NCBI GenBank assembly: GCA_030430165.1 | Contig: JAUIGL010000013.1 | Span: 29,048-93,047 of the forward strand | Reading direction: 5' to 3' | Origin: a bacterium | GTDB lineage: Bacteria > Desulfobacterota > Binatia > HRBIN30 > CADEER01 | DNA length: 64,000 nucleotides | In this document: one piece after another, positions 55,871-64,000 of the stretch | Position numbering within the stretch: position 1 is the stretch's first letter | How the letters are laid out: every line of letters starts with the position of its first letter | Made by a program: the position numbers and the translations under genes | Notes under the pieces: generated by a model | What the model was told of the DNA's origin: nothing | Seen by the model: the letters and a program-made list of their open reading frames with translations, nothing else | Databases searched by the model: none

Positions 55871-57715
55871 TCAACGGATCCCCAACATCTTGCGTACCGC
55901 GGCAGCGTGATGCTGGCAGTTGTTGGTGTAGCGATTGTATTTGCGGAAGGTCGGCTCAGCCGACGGGTTCTCCTGGAGAGACTCCTGGTACTCCTGAAAC
56001 TGCGCCTCGGTGGCGAACCCACGCGGATTCGCCCTGACGAACTCCAGTTGGTTGAAGTTCGCCTTGCGGCCGACCAATTCAAACTTGCTGCCCGAATCGC
56101 GGACCATCGTGATGAACTCGTCCGCACTCATTCCAGCCGTGACGAAGGCCCCGTCGAATTCGGTGGTGTAGGCATTGTTCCGGGTGATCGCGACCAGCCG
56201 CTCGTGATAGAGGCCGAGATTGCGCGCCTCCTGCCAAGGTGTGGTCCAGTGGCTCTCGCTCACCGACGCCTCCTGCTCGACGTCTGCGTCGCTGCCGCGT
56301 CGGCTGCTGTTGATGCCACGCATCTCGCTGCTGCCGTTCTCGTCGACCCGCTCGCGGAAGATGAGCGCCTCGCCGTCTTCGGGGACGTTGCGGTTCAGGA
56401 AATCGGATAGGTTGTTGGCTTTGATGCCGAAGGGGCGGTAGCCGATGCCGGCGACCCCACGCGTCCACGCGATACCCCCAATCGTATACTCCCCGCCTCG
56501 GACGAAGGCGTGCCAATCGAAGTGCTTCATGCCCTGGAGCATATGCGACTGGGTTGCCGACTGGCCGAAACCGAGCACCGCATCGGTGACCAATCGGACG
56601 GTGAAACGCGTCTGCAGGCTGAACGAGTTGACCCACACGGGTGCTACGAAATCGGACACCGGCCCGGCCAACTCGAGCGCCACCCCGGCAGCCAGGAAGT
56701 AGTCGATGCCGCCGCGATTGTCCCGCACCTGGCGCCAGAAACCGCGCGGGTGAGCCATCAGCTCCAGCGGACCCAAGAAGGGTGACAGCAGAATCCGTGC
56801 GAAGTGGCCGCCGACTCCCTTGTCCATCTTCTTGAGCCCCTTGCCGAGCCAGCTTCGCCCGCTCGGGTCGGTGTTCATGGCGGGATTGCCGCCACCGTAG
56901 CCGTAGTGATTGAGCTGTCCCGAGGCGGAGTCGCGCGAAAGAAAGGTCGGAACCTCCGGGTCGTACCAACGCGCTCGCAGATAGATCCCGCCCCATAGTG
57001 GATCGCGAAACTCGCCGGCGTACTGGAACGGGTTGTCGGCGATGTCGTACGCCTCGGCGAGGGCAGCCTCGCCCTGCGCACCCCATGCATCGTAGGTACG
57101 GGCGGTCACCAGCTCGCTACTCGGATCGTATTCGCAGGCGAGGTCCTTGCGCGGGGTCAGGAGGATCTGCTCGGGGCCGTCGCTGACGAAGCGGGCGGCG
57201 CGAAAGCGCGACGACCACCGTTGCGTGTCGGGCTCGTAGATGTTGGTCACCTGCGCGTTGTCGGCGTCGTCGTAGTAGAAGCGCCACCCGCCGGCGCCGC
57301 TCGCGGTGGCCGCGGCCATGGTTCCGGTAGCGTGGTGATCGTAGGCGATCTCGTGCGCCGAATCGCTGTAGCCGACCAGGCGGTCGCGCCGGTCGAACGC
57401 AAAGGCCGGCGCATCGGCGCCCGGGGCAGAGCCGTAGCCGAGCAGGCGCCCGTTACCGGCCGACACCGAGCCGGTCGAGGGATCATCGGCATCGGGGACG
57501 AAGTTGTCCCAAGTGAAGTACGAGATCTCCTCCGGCCCGCCGTCGGTCTGTCGCGACAATGCGGTGAGGGCGCCGTCGACATTGTAGGTGTAGCGGGTAG
57601 TGGTGGTCACCACCTCCTGCGCCGGCGCAGCCGTGCCGAGGCACAGGGCGAGCAGCGCCGGAAGGTGGCGCGCGGTGCGGCGTTGCCGACCGCGATTGAA
57701 ACCGATTTCCCTCAT
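55871..57715 (-). CDS. Secreted orphan RHS-core protein 1 with NNCxxH C-terminal domain
   Basis: A 614-residue exported protein. ATG 57715 overlaps the stop of the giant RHS protein (ATGA), so the two are co-translated. It has a signal peptide, a short YD segment, an RHS core at 228-286 (NPFQYAG...GGGNPAMNTDPSG), the conserved hydrophobic block (HFARILLSPFLGPLELMAHP), then LGLYHERLVAIT, FVGRKANFNQLEF and a C-terminus YNRYTNNCQHHAAAVRKML with C600 and H602-H603. The RHS core and C-terminal tail are split from the large cage gene but lie in the same operon and reading order as a normal RHS protein. Confidence 0.87.
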   Translation of the reverse strand: MREIGFNRGRQRRTARHLPALLALCLGTAAPAQEVVTTTTRYTYNVDGALTALSRQTDGGPEEISYFTWDNFVPDADDPSTGSVSAGNGRLLGYGSAPGADAPAFAFDRRDRLVGYSDSAHEIAYDHHATGTMAAATASGAGGWRFYYDDADNAQVTNIYEPDTQRWSSRFRAARFVSDGPEQILLTPRKDLACEYDPSSELVTARTYDAWGAQGEAALAEAYDIADNPFQYAGEFRDPLWGGIYLRARWYDPEVPTFLSRDSASGQLNHYGYGGGNPAMNTDPSGRSWLGKGLKKMDKGVGGHFARILLSPFLGPLELMAHPRGFWRQVRDNRGGIDYFLAAGVALELAGPVSDFVAPVWVNSFSLQTRFTVRLVTDAVLGFGQSATQSHMLQGMKHFDWHAFVRGGEYTIGGIAWTRGVAGIGYRPFGIKANNLSDFLNRNVPEDGEALIFRERVDENGSSEMRGINSSRRGSDADVEQEASVSESHWTTPWQEARNLGLYHERLVAITRNNAYTTEFDGAFVTAGMSADEFITMVRDSGSKFELVGRKANFNQLEFVRANPRGFATEAQFQEYQESLQENPSAEPTFRKYNRYTNNCQHHAAAVRKMLGIR

Positions 57716-60700
57716 CGCTCGTCCGTCCGACGGCGCCGCAGCATCAGCAGCACGACGACCGGGATCAGGAGCGGCCACGCAGCTCCGGAAGCGGGCCCGA
57801 CGCTGCAGCTTTCGTCGTCGGCAGACTCGACTCGGGCCGTCGGGCTCGAAGTCGGCGGCTCGGTTCGCACCGCCGTCGCACTTTGCCGCGCCGTCGCCGT
57901 GGCGGTGGCCGCGGCGGTGGCACTCGGCGACTCGGCCGGTGTCGCGGTCGGGTCCGGACCCGGGTTGGACGTCGCCCGCCGCTGCTCGACCTTCTCGATC
58001 AGGTTCGACCGCGCGTCATAGGCGTACGTGGTGTGCACCATCAGCTCGCCTTCGGCGTCGGTGTGGGTTTCCTCGGTCAGTCGCAGCAGACCGTCATAGA
58101 CGTACGACACCGTGTAGTTGCTGCCGTCGCTGGGGTCGAGGTCGGAGGAGTGCGTCTCGCTGACCACCTGGTCGTACTGGTCGTAGGCGAACGAAGTGCC
58201 GCGGATCAAAGCCCCGGCGGCGTTGCGGCTCTCCACCGAGCACGGCCGGCGGTGGTCGTCGTAGAGGTAGTCGGTGCGATAGATGATCTCGCCGTCGCCG
58301 TCGAGGCAGCTGCCGCCGCCGCAGTAGAGCTCCGCCTTGACCTGGCCGGCGAAGGCGCCTACGACACCGTCGAGCTCGCTGGCGCACGAACCTCCCGTGT
58401 CGACCGCGGTGTAGTAGTCGGTGTCCATGCAGCGCTCGACGAACGCCCCGGTCTCATCGCGGATGCCGCGACATTTCGAGCGCAGGAGACCTCGCCGGTG
58501 GGTGTCGCCGTCCTCCCAGTAGGAAGTCGTCACCAGCAGCGCGCTGGCCGGCGGGTCGAAGCTGTCGTCGACCGGCGAGGCCGGACAGGAGCTGCCGTTG
58601 TTGGTCGCCATCGCGTCGGCAAAGCAGACCGGGCGCTGGTACTTGTCGTAGCCCATCTGCAGCTCGGCGCCGAGCTCGTCGGCGTAGACGATCGACTCGA
58701 CCGCACCGAAGCGGGTGTAGGAATAGTGCACGGCATCGCCGGCGACGTCGCCCGGGCAGCTCGGTTCGCCGCAGTCGGCGCACTCGTTGGGGTTGGTGAA
58801 GTGCTGGATGGTGAGAACTGAACCGGTCACCGGGTCGAGCACGAACCCCTCGCCCTCCGAGCCGCCGCCTTCGCTGGCGAAACAGTAGCGGATCGGGCGG
58901 TCCATCGAATCGTAGTAGTGATGGAAAGCGACCCCCTCGTAGCTGACGTTGCGCGCCAGCTTGCCGGTCGGCGAGTGCTCGTAGATTTCGACCAGTGAAG
59001 GGTCGAGGTTGTTGTGCTCGCCCACCAACAGGCCGATCTGGTTGAACTCGTTGGTGTCGCTGGTCGCCGTGTGCGACGCGGTCTGGCCGGTGATGTCGAG
59101 CGACTGGCGCAGCAGCTGGCCGTGCAGGTCGCGCTCCCAACCGGAGCTCGCGGTGAGCGCCTGATCGCCGTCGCCACCGGTGTAAGCGTAGCCGTACTTG
59201 AGCATGTCGGCCGAGTAGGTGGCGGTGCCGTTGCTCGAGGACACGGTGGTGCCCGGCGAAACATCGTCGCCCGCGGCAGTGGTGATCGAATGCGGCTGTC
59301 CCGCCCCGTCGTGCAGCGTGTGGGTGAAGAACGCGTCCCCCGGGCATTCCGCCGCGTCGAGGTCGGTCGCGGTAGTCGGGCAGCCGCCGGCGGCGGCCGT
59401 TTGTCGCGCCATCAGATCGCAGTCGGCGATGCTGGTCAGCTTGTTGCTGTCGTTCATCGCGTAGGTCTCGAGGGCGCTGCCGTTGTACAGCTTCAGCTTG
59501 CCGAGGTTGACGTCGTCGTGGACGATCTGCTGCGAGTCGCCGCGCGGACCACACACCAGGACCGGTCGCAGCTTGACTCCGTAGGTAGTGGTCGCGGTGT
59601 AGATGAGCGGCTCACTGGCGCCGATTCGCTTCGACGCGGCGGAGATCAAGCCGAGGCTGTCGTAGTTCTTCTCGTCGCGCGTTTGCATCGCGGTGTAGCC
59701 GCTCTCGTCGGCGCCGACGTCGTCGCGGGTGCCGGTGACCCGCCCCAGTCCGTCCTTCAAAGTGACGTGCGTGAGGCCATCGGCGAAGCTCGCATGCGGG
59801 TCACCGCTGTCGGGGTCGGCCCCGGCATGGACCGACTCGACCATGCAGTTGCGCTTGGTCGACGCGTCGTCGAACGGACAGTCGCTGCTCACCGAAGGGG
59901 GACAAGTCGAAGCGCGGCCGTCCTGAGAGAGCGGACAGACGTGATAGTACTCGGTGAGGTTGAACGTGCCGTTGGGATGAGTCGTCTTCTCGACCATTCC
60001 GGTCAGGGTGTGCTCGAAGCGGGTGCGGTTGCCGCGGGCGTCGACGTTGGCGAGGTGAAAGCCGTTCAGCGTGCAAACGCGATTGACGGTTTGGTTGCCT
60101 TCGTCATCGGTCGTCGTGGTCTGCAAGACGGCGCTCGAACCGCCGTCGCCACAGGGCTCTTCGTCGGCAAGGCCGGCAACCAGCTGGTAGGCGATCGAGC
60201 CCGTGCTGCTCGAAACGCCGCCCGGCGTGTCGAAGCCCTCGGCCCAGGCGAGCGAGTGGCTGAGGGCACGGCCGACCGCGTCGTACGAGAAAGACTTGGT
60301 CTTCGGCGGTGCGACGCTGTCGTCCCAACTGCGTGACTCGCAGGCGTCGACGATCCCCGCCGTCGTCGGCGGCGAGGTTTGGTTGGACATCAACCCGACC
60401 GTCGATTCCTTGATGTGCGCGCCCGCCGTCTCGCCGCCCTCGCCGGTGGTCAGCGTGTGGCAGGCGAGCTTGACCAGAACCGGACCTTCGGTGTCGCCGA
60501 GGGCGCCGTGTACGCCCGCTTCGTCTTCGTCGAGAAAGAAGAACGACTGTTGACCGAGCACCACTCCGTATTTTCCCGATGCGTTGCCGAGTGGCAGGAA
60601 CAAGTCGGAGTCGGGGGCTGCGGGCGTGTCGAACTGCGCGTAGTCGTCCGCCACCATGCGCAGGCCGGAAGTCGTGAGACGCGTCGAGCGGTCGCAATTG

Positions 60701-62364
60701 GACACCACGCCCGCCGCGTCACTGGCGTGGTAGGTGCGGCTGTTCACCGTGTTGCCGAAACTGTCGTAGGCGCGGGTCGTCACCGAGCGCCGGGCCATGC
60801 CGGTGCCGCGGTCGACATCGTAGACGCAGCTGCCGGTTCGCGTCGCCGCCTGATAGTTGGCGGGCAGGTTCTGGTAGTTGTCGGCTTCGAGGGTGCACGA
60901 CTCGTCGTCGGCAGAGACCGAGTAGCAGAACGACTTCTCTTTCGAGAGCGACAAACCGAAGCCGCCGCCCTCTTGTCGAGCGCGGACACGGACCCGCTGC
61001 TCGTGCTGGAGGTGGAGGAAGTTGTAGTCGTCCTCCTTCTGATAGACGACCGTGCCGTTGGCGCTGAGCGTGCTGGTGACCGTCGTGTAGAGGTAGGCCG
61101 TATCATTGGAGGACATCAGTGCGTCGCTCGAGGGGTCGGTCGGCGCGTACGGGGAATAGAAGGGAAAGCCGGTGTAGTTGCGGGGGTCGTCGCCGGTCTC
61201 GTAGCTGTGGCGGGTGGTGAGGAAGTCCTGCCCGGCGGAGCCATCGGGGCACCTGGTGCCGCTCTCGTTGTTCGGGCACTCGTACACTGCGCTCGCCACC
61301 GGCCAGGTCGTCGAATTGCCCTCGCTCTGGCAATTGGTCGACGACGGCTGGGCGCAGACATTGAGGCACGAGTACTCGAGCGTGGTCACCCCGCCCGACG
61401 GAGACGTCATGCCGGCGAGCACCGCCTGACCGTGCTCACACGGCGATTGGATCCAATTGAGGTGGGTGCGCTTGCCCTCGGCGTCGATGATCTCGGAGAT
61501 GGCGAACTGGCTCGAGGCAATGAACCCGACGCTGCGACCGTCGGGCAGGGAGATCGTGACCTCGCCGGCCGTGCAGTTCGAGTCTTCGCAGTAGGAAAAG
61601 ACGACGTCGTTGCCCCAACTGTCGGTGATCTTGTCGACGCGGGCCTCGCGCGCGTTGGTGTCGCGGTCGTAGAAGTAGTCGATGTGGTTGCCGAAGCGGT
61701 CCGCCATGCGCAGCTCGAGACCGTTTGCGGAGAAGTAGTGCGACATACCGTCGAGGGTGGAGTAGACGAAGGAGGAGGCGATGCCGCCGACACTGACCGA
61801 CGCCGCGTCCTCGCGAAAATGAGCGTCACCGCGGTTGTACTGCAGGAGACCCGTCTTGACGGAGATCGGCTGGTCGGCGCCGGCCGGGGTAAACTGCGTG
61901 CGCCAATCGAAATCGACGACGTAGCTCTGGTTCCCCGCGAGGTAGAGGTTGCGCACGGTGCCGCCCTGATCGCCGGTATCGAGGAAGGAGATGTTGTAGC
62001 GCCACCCGTAGGGCAGGCCGAAGTAGCGAACATCCGACTCGCCGTTGGGGACCGCATCCTCGCTGCGGTACGAGATCGCCAGCGTCAGGCTCATATCCGA
62101 GACGATGCCGGGCAGCTCGACGATCTGCGCCTGGATCGACACCCCGCCGGTACGCGAGCTCACCGACAACTGAGTCCCACTCTGGTAGTTGGAGGCGTTG
62201 GAGGACGAAGAGCCGCCACCCACGCCGGCACCGCTTCCGGTCAAACCCGGATCGTCAGCCGCGGCGGCCAGCAAAGCCACTCCAAACGCCATGTGCGCTG
62301 CGACGGCCACAGCTGCCTGCTTCGCCCAGGAGCGCGTCGATCCGTGCATCTTCAAGAATCTCAT
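57712..62364 (-). CDS. Giant YD/RHS-repeat protein without RHS core, C-terminal sorting tail
   Basis: A 1550-residue exported protein; start at ATG 62364 (TTG 62382 is in frame, as is ATG 62349). After the signal peptide comes an N-terminal domain like SpvB/TcB-type RHS proteins (SSRTGGVSIQAQIVELPG). Many YD repeats follow (YDSFGNTVNSRTY, YDAVGRALSHS, RFGNHIDYFYDRDTN, YVYDGLLRLTEETH). The family core that normally ends RHS proteins is absent. Instead the chain ends in a Thr/Pro/Ala linker and a Cys-TM-Arg tail (SCSVGPAS...LLIPVVVLLMLRRRR), similar to MYXO-CTERM sorting signals. The cage may thus be surface-anchored while its caps are made separately downstream. Confidence 0.87.
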   Translation of the reverse strand: MRFLKMHGSTRSWAKQAAVAVAAHMAFGVALLAAAADDPGLTGSGAGVGGGSSSSNASNYQSGTQLSVSSRTGGVSIQAQIVELPGIVSDMSLTLAISYRSEDAVPNGESDVRYFGLPYGWRYNISFLDTGDQGGTVRNLYLAGNQSYVVDFDWRTQFTPAGADQPISVKTGLLQYNRGDAHFREDAASVSVGGIASSFVYSTLDGMSHYFSANGLELRMADRFGNHIDYFYDRDTNAREARVDKITDSWGNDVVFSYCEDSNCTAGEVTISLPDGRSVGFIASSQFAISEIIDAEGKRTHLNWIQSPCEHGQAVLAGMTSPSGGVTTLEYSCLNVCAQPSSTNCQSEGNSTTWPVASAVYECPNNESGTRCPDGSAGQDFLTTRHSYETGDDPRNYTGFPFYSPYAPTDPSSDALMSSNDTAYLYTTVTSTLSANGTVVYQKEDDYNFLHLQHEQRVRVRARQEGGGFGLSLSKEKSFCYSVSADDESCTLEADNYQNLPANYQAATRTGSCVYDVDRGTGMARRSVTTRAYDSFGNTVNSRTYHASDAAGVVSNCDRSTRLTTSGLRMVADDYAQFDTPAAPDSDLFLPLGNASGKYGVVLGQQSFFFLDEDEAGVHGALGDTEGPVLVKLACHTLTTGEGGETAGAHIKESTVGLMSNQTSPPTTAGIVDACESRSWDDSVAPPKTKSFSYDAVGRALSHSLAWAEGFDTPGGVSSSTGSIAYQLVAGLADEEPCGDGGSSAVLQTTTTDDEGNQTVNRVCTLNGFHLANVDARGNRTRFEHTLTGMVEKTTHPNGTFNLTEYYHVCPLSQDGRASTCPPSVSSDCPFDDASTKRNCMVESVHAGADPDSGDPHASFADGLTHVTLKDGLGRVTGTRDDVGADESGYTAMQTRDEKNYDSLGLISAASKRIGASEPLIYTATTTYGVKLRPVLVCGPRGDSQQIVHDDVNLGKLKLYNGSALETYAMNDSNKLTSIADCDLMARQTAAAGGCPTTATDLDAAECPGDAFFTHTLHDGAGQPHSITTAAGDDVSPGTTVSSSNGTATYSADMLKYGYAYTGGDGDQALTASSGWERDLHGQLLRQSLDITGQTASHTATSDTNEFNQIGLLVGEHNNLDPSLVEIYEHSPTGKLARNVSYEGVAFHHYYDSMDRPIRYCFASEGGGSEGEGFVLDPVTGSVLTIQHFTNPNECADCGEPSCPGDVAGDAVHYSYTRFGAVESIVYADELGAELQMGYDKYQRPVCFADAMATNNGSSCPASPVDDSFDPPASALLVTTSYWEDGDTHRRGLLRSKCRGIRDETGAFVERCMDTDYYTAVDTGGSCASELDGVVGAFAGQVKAELYCGGGSCLDGDGEIIYRTDYLYDDHRRPCSVESRNAAGALIRGTSFAYDQYDQVVSETHSSDLDPSDGSNYTVSYVYDGLLRLTEETHTDAEGELMVHTTYAYDARSNLIEKVEQRRATSNPGPDPTATPAESPSATAAATATATARQSATAVRTEPPTSSPTARVESADDESCSVGPASGAAWPLLIPVVVLLMLRRRRTDER

Positions 62365-62777
62365 CTCGTGGAGGCTCCCCAAATTCTAAGTGTCGCGGAG
62401 GACTTCAGTCGTAGACCGGAGCGACGCTTGCGCACTTGAATCGGCCCCCGTCGCACCGAGTTGCTCATTGCCAAAACGTTCCCGCTGCATAGAAGACCTT
62501 CTCCAAGTCGCCGGGCAACGGCTGTGTCTATGGTCATCATGGGCAGCAAACCAAAATTTCGTCCAGATGGAGATCTTGGCAAATTGGCCAGATCTTCTTG
62601 GCATTTGGGCCATGCCGAGGGCGGTCGTTGGTAATTGGAGATTGACGGCTGGGAGGGTGTGAAAGTCGGACGCAATGAACTACCGAGGGGGTCACGAGCA
62701 ATCGGGTAGCTATGGCCCGCCCCGCGGACCACGAATCACCAATCACGGGTCACCAATCACCCCAGAGGACTCAGAAC
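62365..62777. other. Divergent intergenic region between the RHS operon and the split-barrel gene
   Basis: About 410 bases with relatively AT-rich sequence near 62550-62610, holding the duplicated operator-like sites described separately. Near 62730-62762 a short repeated word (aatcaccaatcacgggtcaccaatcaccc) is seen, similar in kind to the repeat words at 9449-9650. No ORF with coding character was found. Confidence 0.5.
62571..62611. promoter_or_regulatory. Duplicated operator-like sites upstream of the RHS operon
   Basis: cttggcaaattggcc (62575-62589) and cttggcatttgggcc (62597-62611) match at 12 of 15 bases and are exactly 22 bases apart, about two helical turns. The first copy is the centre of an imperfect palindrome bounded by AGATCT on both sides (62571-62595). 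The sites are about 210-245 bases upstream of the RHS operon start and about 170 bases before the divergent FMN-binding gene. Two protein dimers could bind side by side. No good sigma-70 boxes were identified nearby, so this is a candidate only. Confidence 0.35.
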
Positions 62778-63266
62778 ATGGGCGCTCTGAAGACAACCGC
62801 CCCAGCCTTCGTCGAAATGGCGCATCGGATCGTGTGGTGCGCGGCGGCGTCGGTCGATCGCGCCGGTCGCCCTCGGTCACGGGTTCTCCACCCGCTCTGG
62901 GAGTGGGACGGAGAACACTTGGTCGGCTGGATCGCGACCGGCCCGACCAAAACCAAACGGGCGCACCTCGCGGCGAGCCCGTACCTGTCGTTGAACTATT
63001 GGGATCCCAGTCAGGACACCTGCACCGCCGAGTGTCGCGCCAGCTGGTGTTTCGATCTCGAGACGCGCCGCCTCATCTGGGACGCGTTCAAGAACGCGCC
63101 CGCCCCGGTGGGCTACGACCCGGCGATGATTCCGGTGTGGGATAAGCCGGAGTCGGATTCGTTCGCCGTGCTGCGGCTCGAACCGTGGCTGCTGCGCGTA
63201 TTCCCTGGCACGGTGTTACTCGGCCAGGGCGGCACCGTTCTCAACTGGCGCGCGGAAGGCGCCTGA
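62778..63266 (+). CDS. Pyridoxamine 5'-phosphate oxidase-like FMN-binding split-barrel protein
   Basis: A 162-residue protein; ATG 62778 has an AGAGGA ribosome site, preferred over the in-frame ATG at 62712. The sequence GRPRSRVLHPLWEWDGEHLVGWIATGPTKTKRAHLAASPYLSLNYWDPSQDT is typical of the PNPOx-like flavin-binding split barrel; the N-terminal strand and the TxxKxxxL segment would bind FMN. Members reduce or oxidise small cofactors or xenobiotics, or are flavin reductases. It is divergent from the RHS operon. Function beyond the fold is not assignable. Confidence 0.8.
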   Translation: MGALKTTAPAFVEMAHRIVWCAAASVDRAGRPRSRVLHPLWEWDGEHLVGWIATGPTKTKRAHLAASPYLSLNYWDPSQDTCTAECRASWCFDLETRRLIWDAFKNAPAPVGYDPAMIPVWDKPESDSFAVLRLEPWLLRVFPGTVLLGQGGTVLNWRAEGA

Positions 63267-63278
63267 CCGACTGGTCCA

Positions 63279-64000
63279 CTACATCGACCACAGGAAGTTC
63301 TTCAGGTCATGCTGGCGCCACAGCACCAGCGCGGCGATCGCGGTGAGGATTGCCAAGCCCATCAGGAGGCCGCTGCGCGAAGTGGTCGGCACGCCGCGCG
63401 GCAGATCGCTACAGGTACCGACGCTCCCCGGCAGATTGCAGGCCTGGCTCGGGGCGTCACAGGGCTCGTTGCAGCAGACACCGTCGACACAATAGCCCGA
63501 CGCGCACTCCGCCGGATCGGTACACGAAACGCCGTTGGGCGCCGGCGTGTTGGTGTCCGTCGGCGTCGCCGTCGGTGTATTCGTCGGCGTTTCCGTCGCA
63601 GTCGCGGTCGGTGTCTCGCTCGGCGTCGATGTCGGAGTGTCGGTGGGCGTCCCGCTCGGGGTTTCGGTGGGAGTCGCGGTCGGCGTCTCCGAGGGAGTTA
63701 CGGTCGGTGTTTCGCTCGGGGTCGCGGTCGGCGTATCGGTGGAAGTGCCGCTCGGGGTCGCGGTCGGTGTCTCGCTCGGTGTTTCGGTGGGAGTATCCGT
63801 CGGCGTGCTGGTCGGCGTCGAGGTGACGGTTGGCGTGGGGGTGTTGGTGGCGCAGGTGGCCGAGCAGTCGGGTAGCGAGCAGGCGATCGCGGTCGAGCCG
63901 CTCGGGCATCCGTTTGCGACGATGCCGGCGCACGAATCGCCGTCGACGTTTCCGCAAGCCGTATCACACTGGGCCTGGCAAGAGGCGGGGAACCCGAAGG
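63279..64000 (-). CDS. Thr/Pro-repeat surface protein with C-terminal TM, N-terminus beyond window edge
   Basis: A partial protein of at least 240 codons that runs off the right edge. The visible part starts in a Cys-rich stretch ([22 protein letters not shown]), has a long Thr/Pro/Ser repeat ([20 protein letters not shown] type), then a Cys-rich block ([29 protein letters not shown]) and a C-terminal membrane segment ([18 protein letters not shown]) followed by [12 protein letters not shown] and a TAG stop at 63279-63281. The Cys-rich block plus TM end is similar to the sorting tail of the giant RHS protein in layout, although the basic end is weaker. It is probably displayed on the cell surface. 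Confidence 0.75.
   Translation of the reverse strand, partial: FGFPASCQAQCDTACGNVDGDSCAGIVANGCPSGSTAIACSLPDCSATCATNTPTPTVTSTPTSTPTDTPTETPSETPTATPSGTSTDTPTATPSETPTVTPSETPTATPTETPSGTPTDTPTSTPSETPTATATETPTNTPTATPTDTNTPAPNGVSCTDPAECASGYCVDGVCCNEPCDAPSQACNLPGSVGTCSDLPRGVPTTSRSGLLMGLAILTAIAALVLWRQHDLKNFLWSM
63541..63850. repeat. Tandem Thr/Pro-coding minisatellite
   Basis: A degenerate tandem repeat inside the partial surface protein gene. On the plus strand it reads as words of the form gtcggtgt(c/t)tcgctcgg(g/c)gtc with units of 18-24 bases that are multiples of six, keeping the frame and encoding TPTxTPSET motifs. The repeat would expand and contract by slippage, giving variable-length linkers. 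It is not a CRISPR array: the spacers are not unique and the repeats are coding. Confidence 0.7.

Noticed and set aside
48248..57715. Immunity genes for RHS toxins
   Set aside because: Gaps between the operon genes are 19, 26 and 60 bases, too small for an immunity gene, and no small cytosolic ORF overlaps convincingly.
63541..63850. Possible CRISPR array
   Set aside because: The units are degenerate, contiguous and in frame with a Thr/Pro linker. There are no unique spacers and no cas genes.

Overview
The window is very GC-rich and dense in coding sequence. Many products are secreted or lipid-anchored and carry Cys-rich repeats, Thr/Pro-rich linkers, dockerin-like Ca-binding modules or C-terminal Cys-TM-Arg tails. 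Together with the acyl-CoA carboxylase, fatty-acid desaturase/hydroxylase genes and a tripartite RND pump, this suggests an uncultured, free-living, Gram-negative bacterium of the former Deltaproteobacteria (Myxococcota- or Binatota-like). The lineage is inferred from gene style only. No rRNA, tRNA, CRISPR array, insertion sequence or phage module was seen.

Layout. 1-9428: a truncated periplasmic protein-repair methyltransferase, a CheY-like regulator divergent from a large hybrid histidine kinase, and a giant secreted NHL/LamG protein. 9660-16161 (minus): purE-purK, an MDR-family reductase and the two subunits of an acyl-CoA carboxylase in close order. 16294-17235: nhaR-like regulator ending at strong hairpins. 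17322-19301 (minus): a secreted copper monooxygenase-like protein with a dockerin-like insert. 19489-24102: a lipoprotein, a TMTC-like TPR membrane protein and a fatty acid hydroxylase, then a small lipoprotein and a secreted metalloprotease. 24162-26884: aldo/keto reductase, then a self-overlapping TetR / small membrane protein / desaturase operon with a clear palindromic operator.

26967-36213 (minus) reads as one stress-response and efflux block: ECF sigma factor, one-TM anti-sigma factor, Spy/CnrX-like periplasmic protein, outer-membrane factor, adaptor and RND permease, followed by a nucleoside-hydrolase lipoprotein. 36405-41059 holds two large secreted beta-helix proteins. 41595-41919 is a decayed tannase C-terminus. 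42011-48228 encodes a CcmH variant, a lipase-like lipoprotein and a 1349-residue multi-TM protein with repeated modules.

48248-62364 (minus) is the most unusual region: a five-gene, tightly packed operon of about 14 kb. Its first gene is a 1550-residue YD/RHS-repeat protein that lacks the RHS core and ends in a Cys-TM-Arg sorting tail. It is followed by three separately secreted paralogues that each supply an RHS core plus the same C-terminal domain ending in an NNCxxH motif (LRAT/NlpC-like), with a glycine-rich lipoprotein between the second and third. No immunity-like gene lies between them. A duplicated palindromic site lies upstream. The window ends with an FMN-binding split-barrel protein and part of a Thr/Pro-repeat surface protein.
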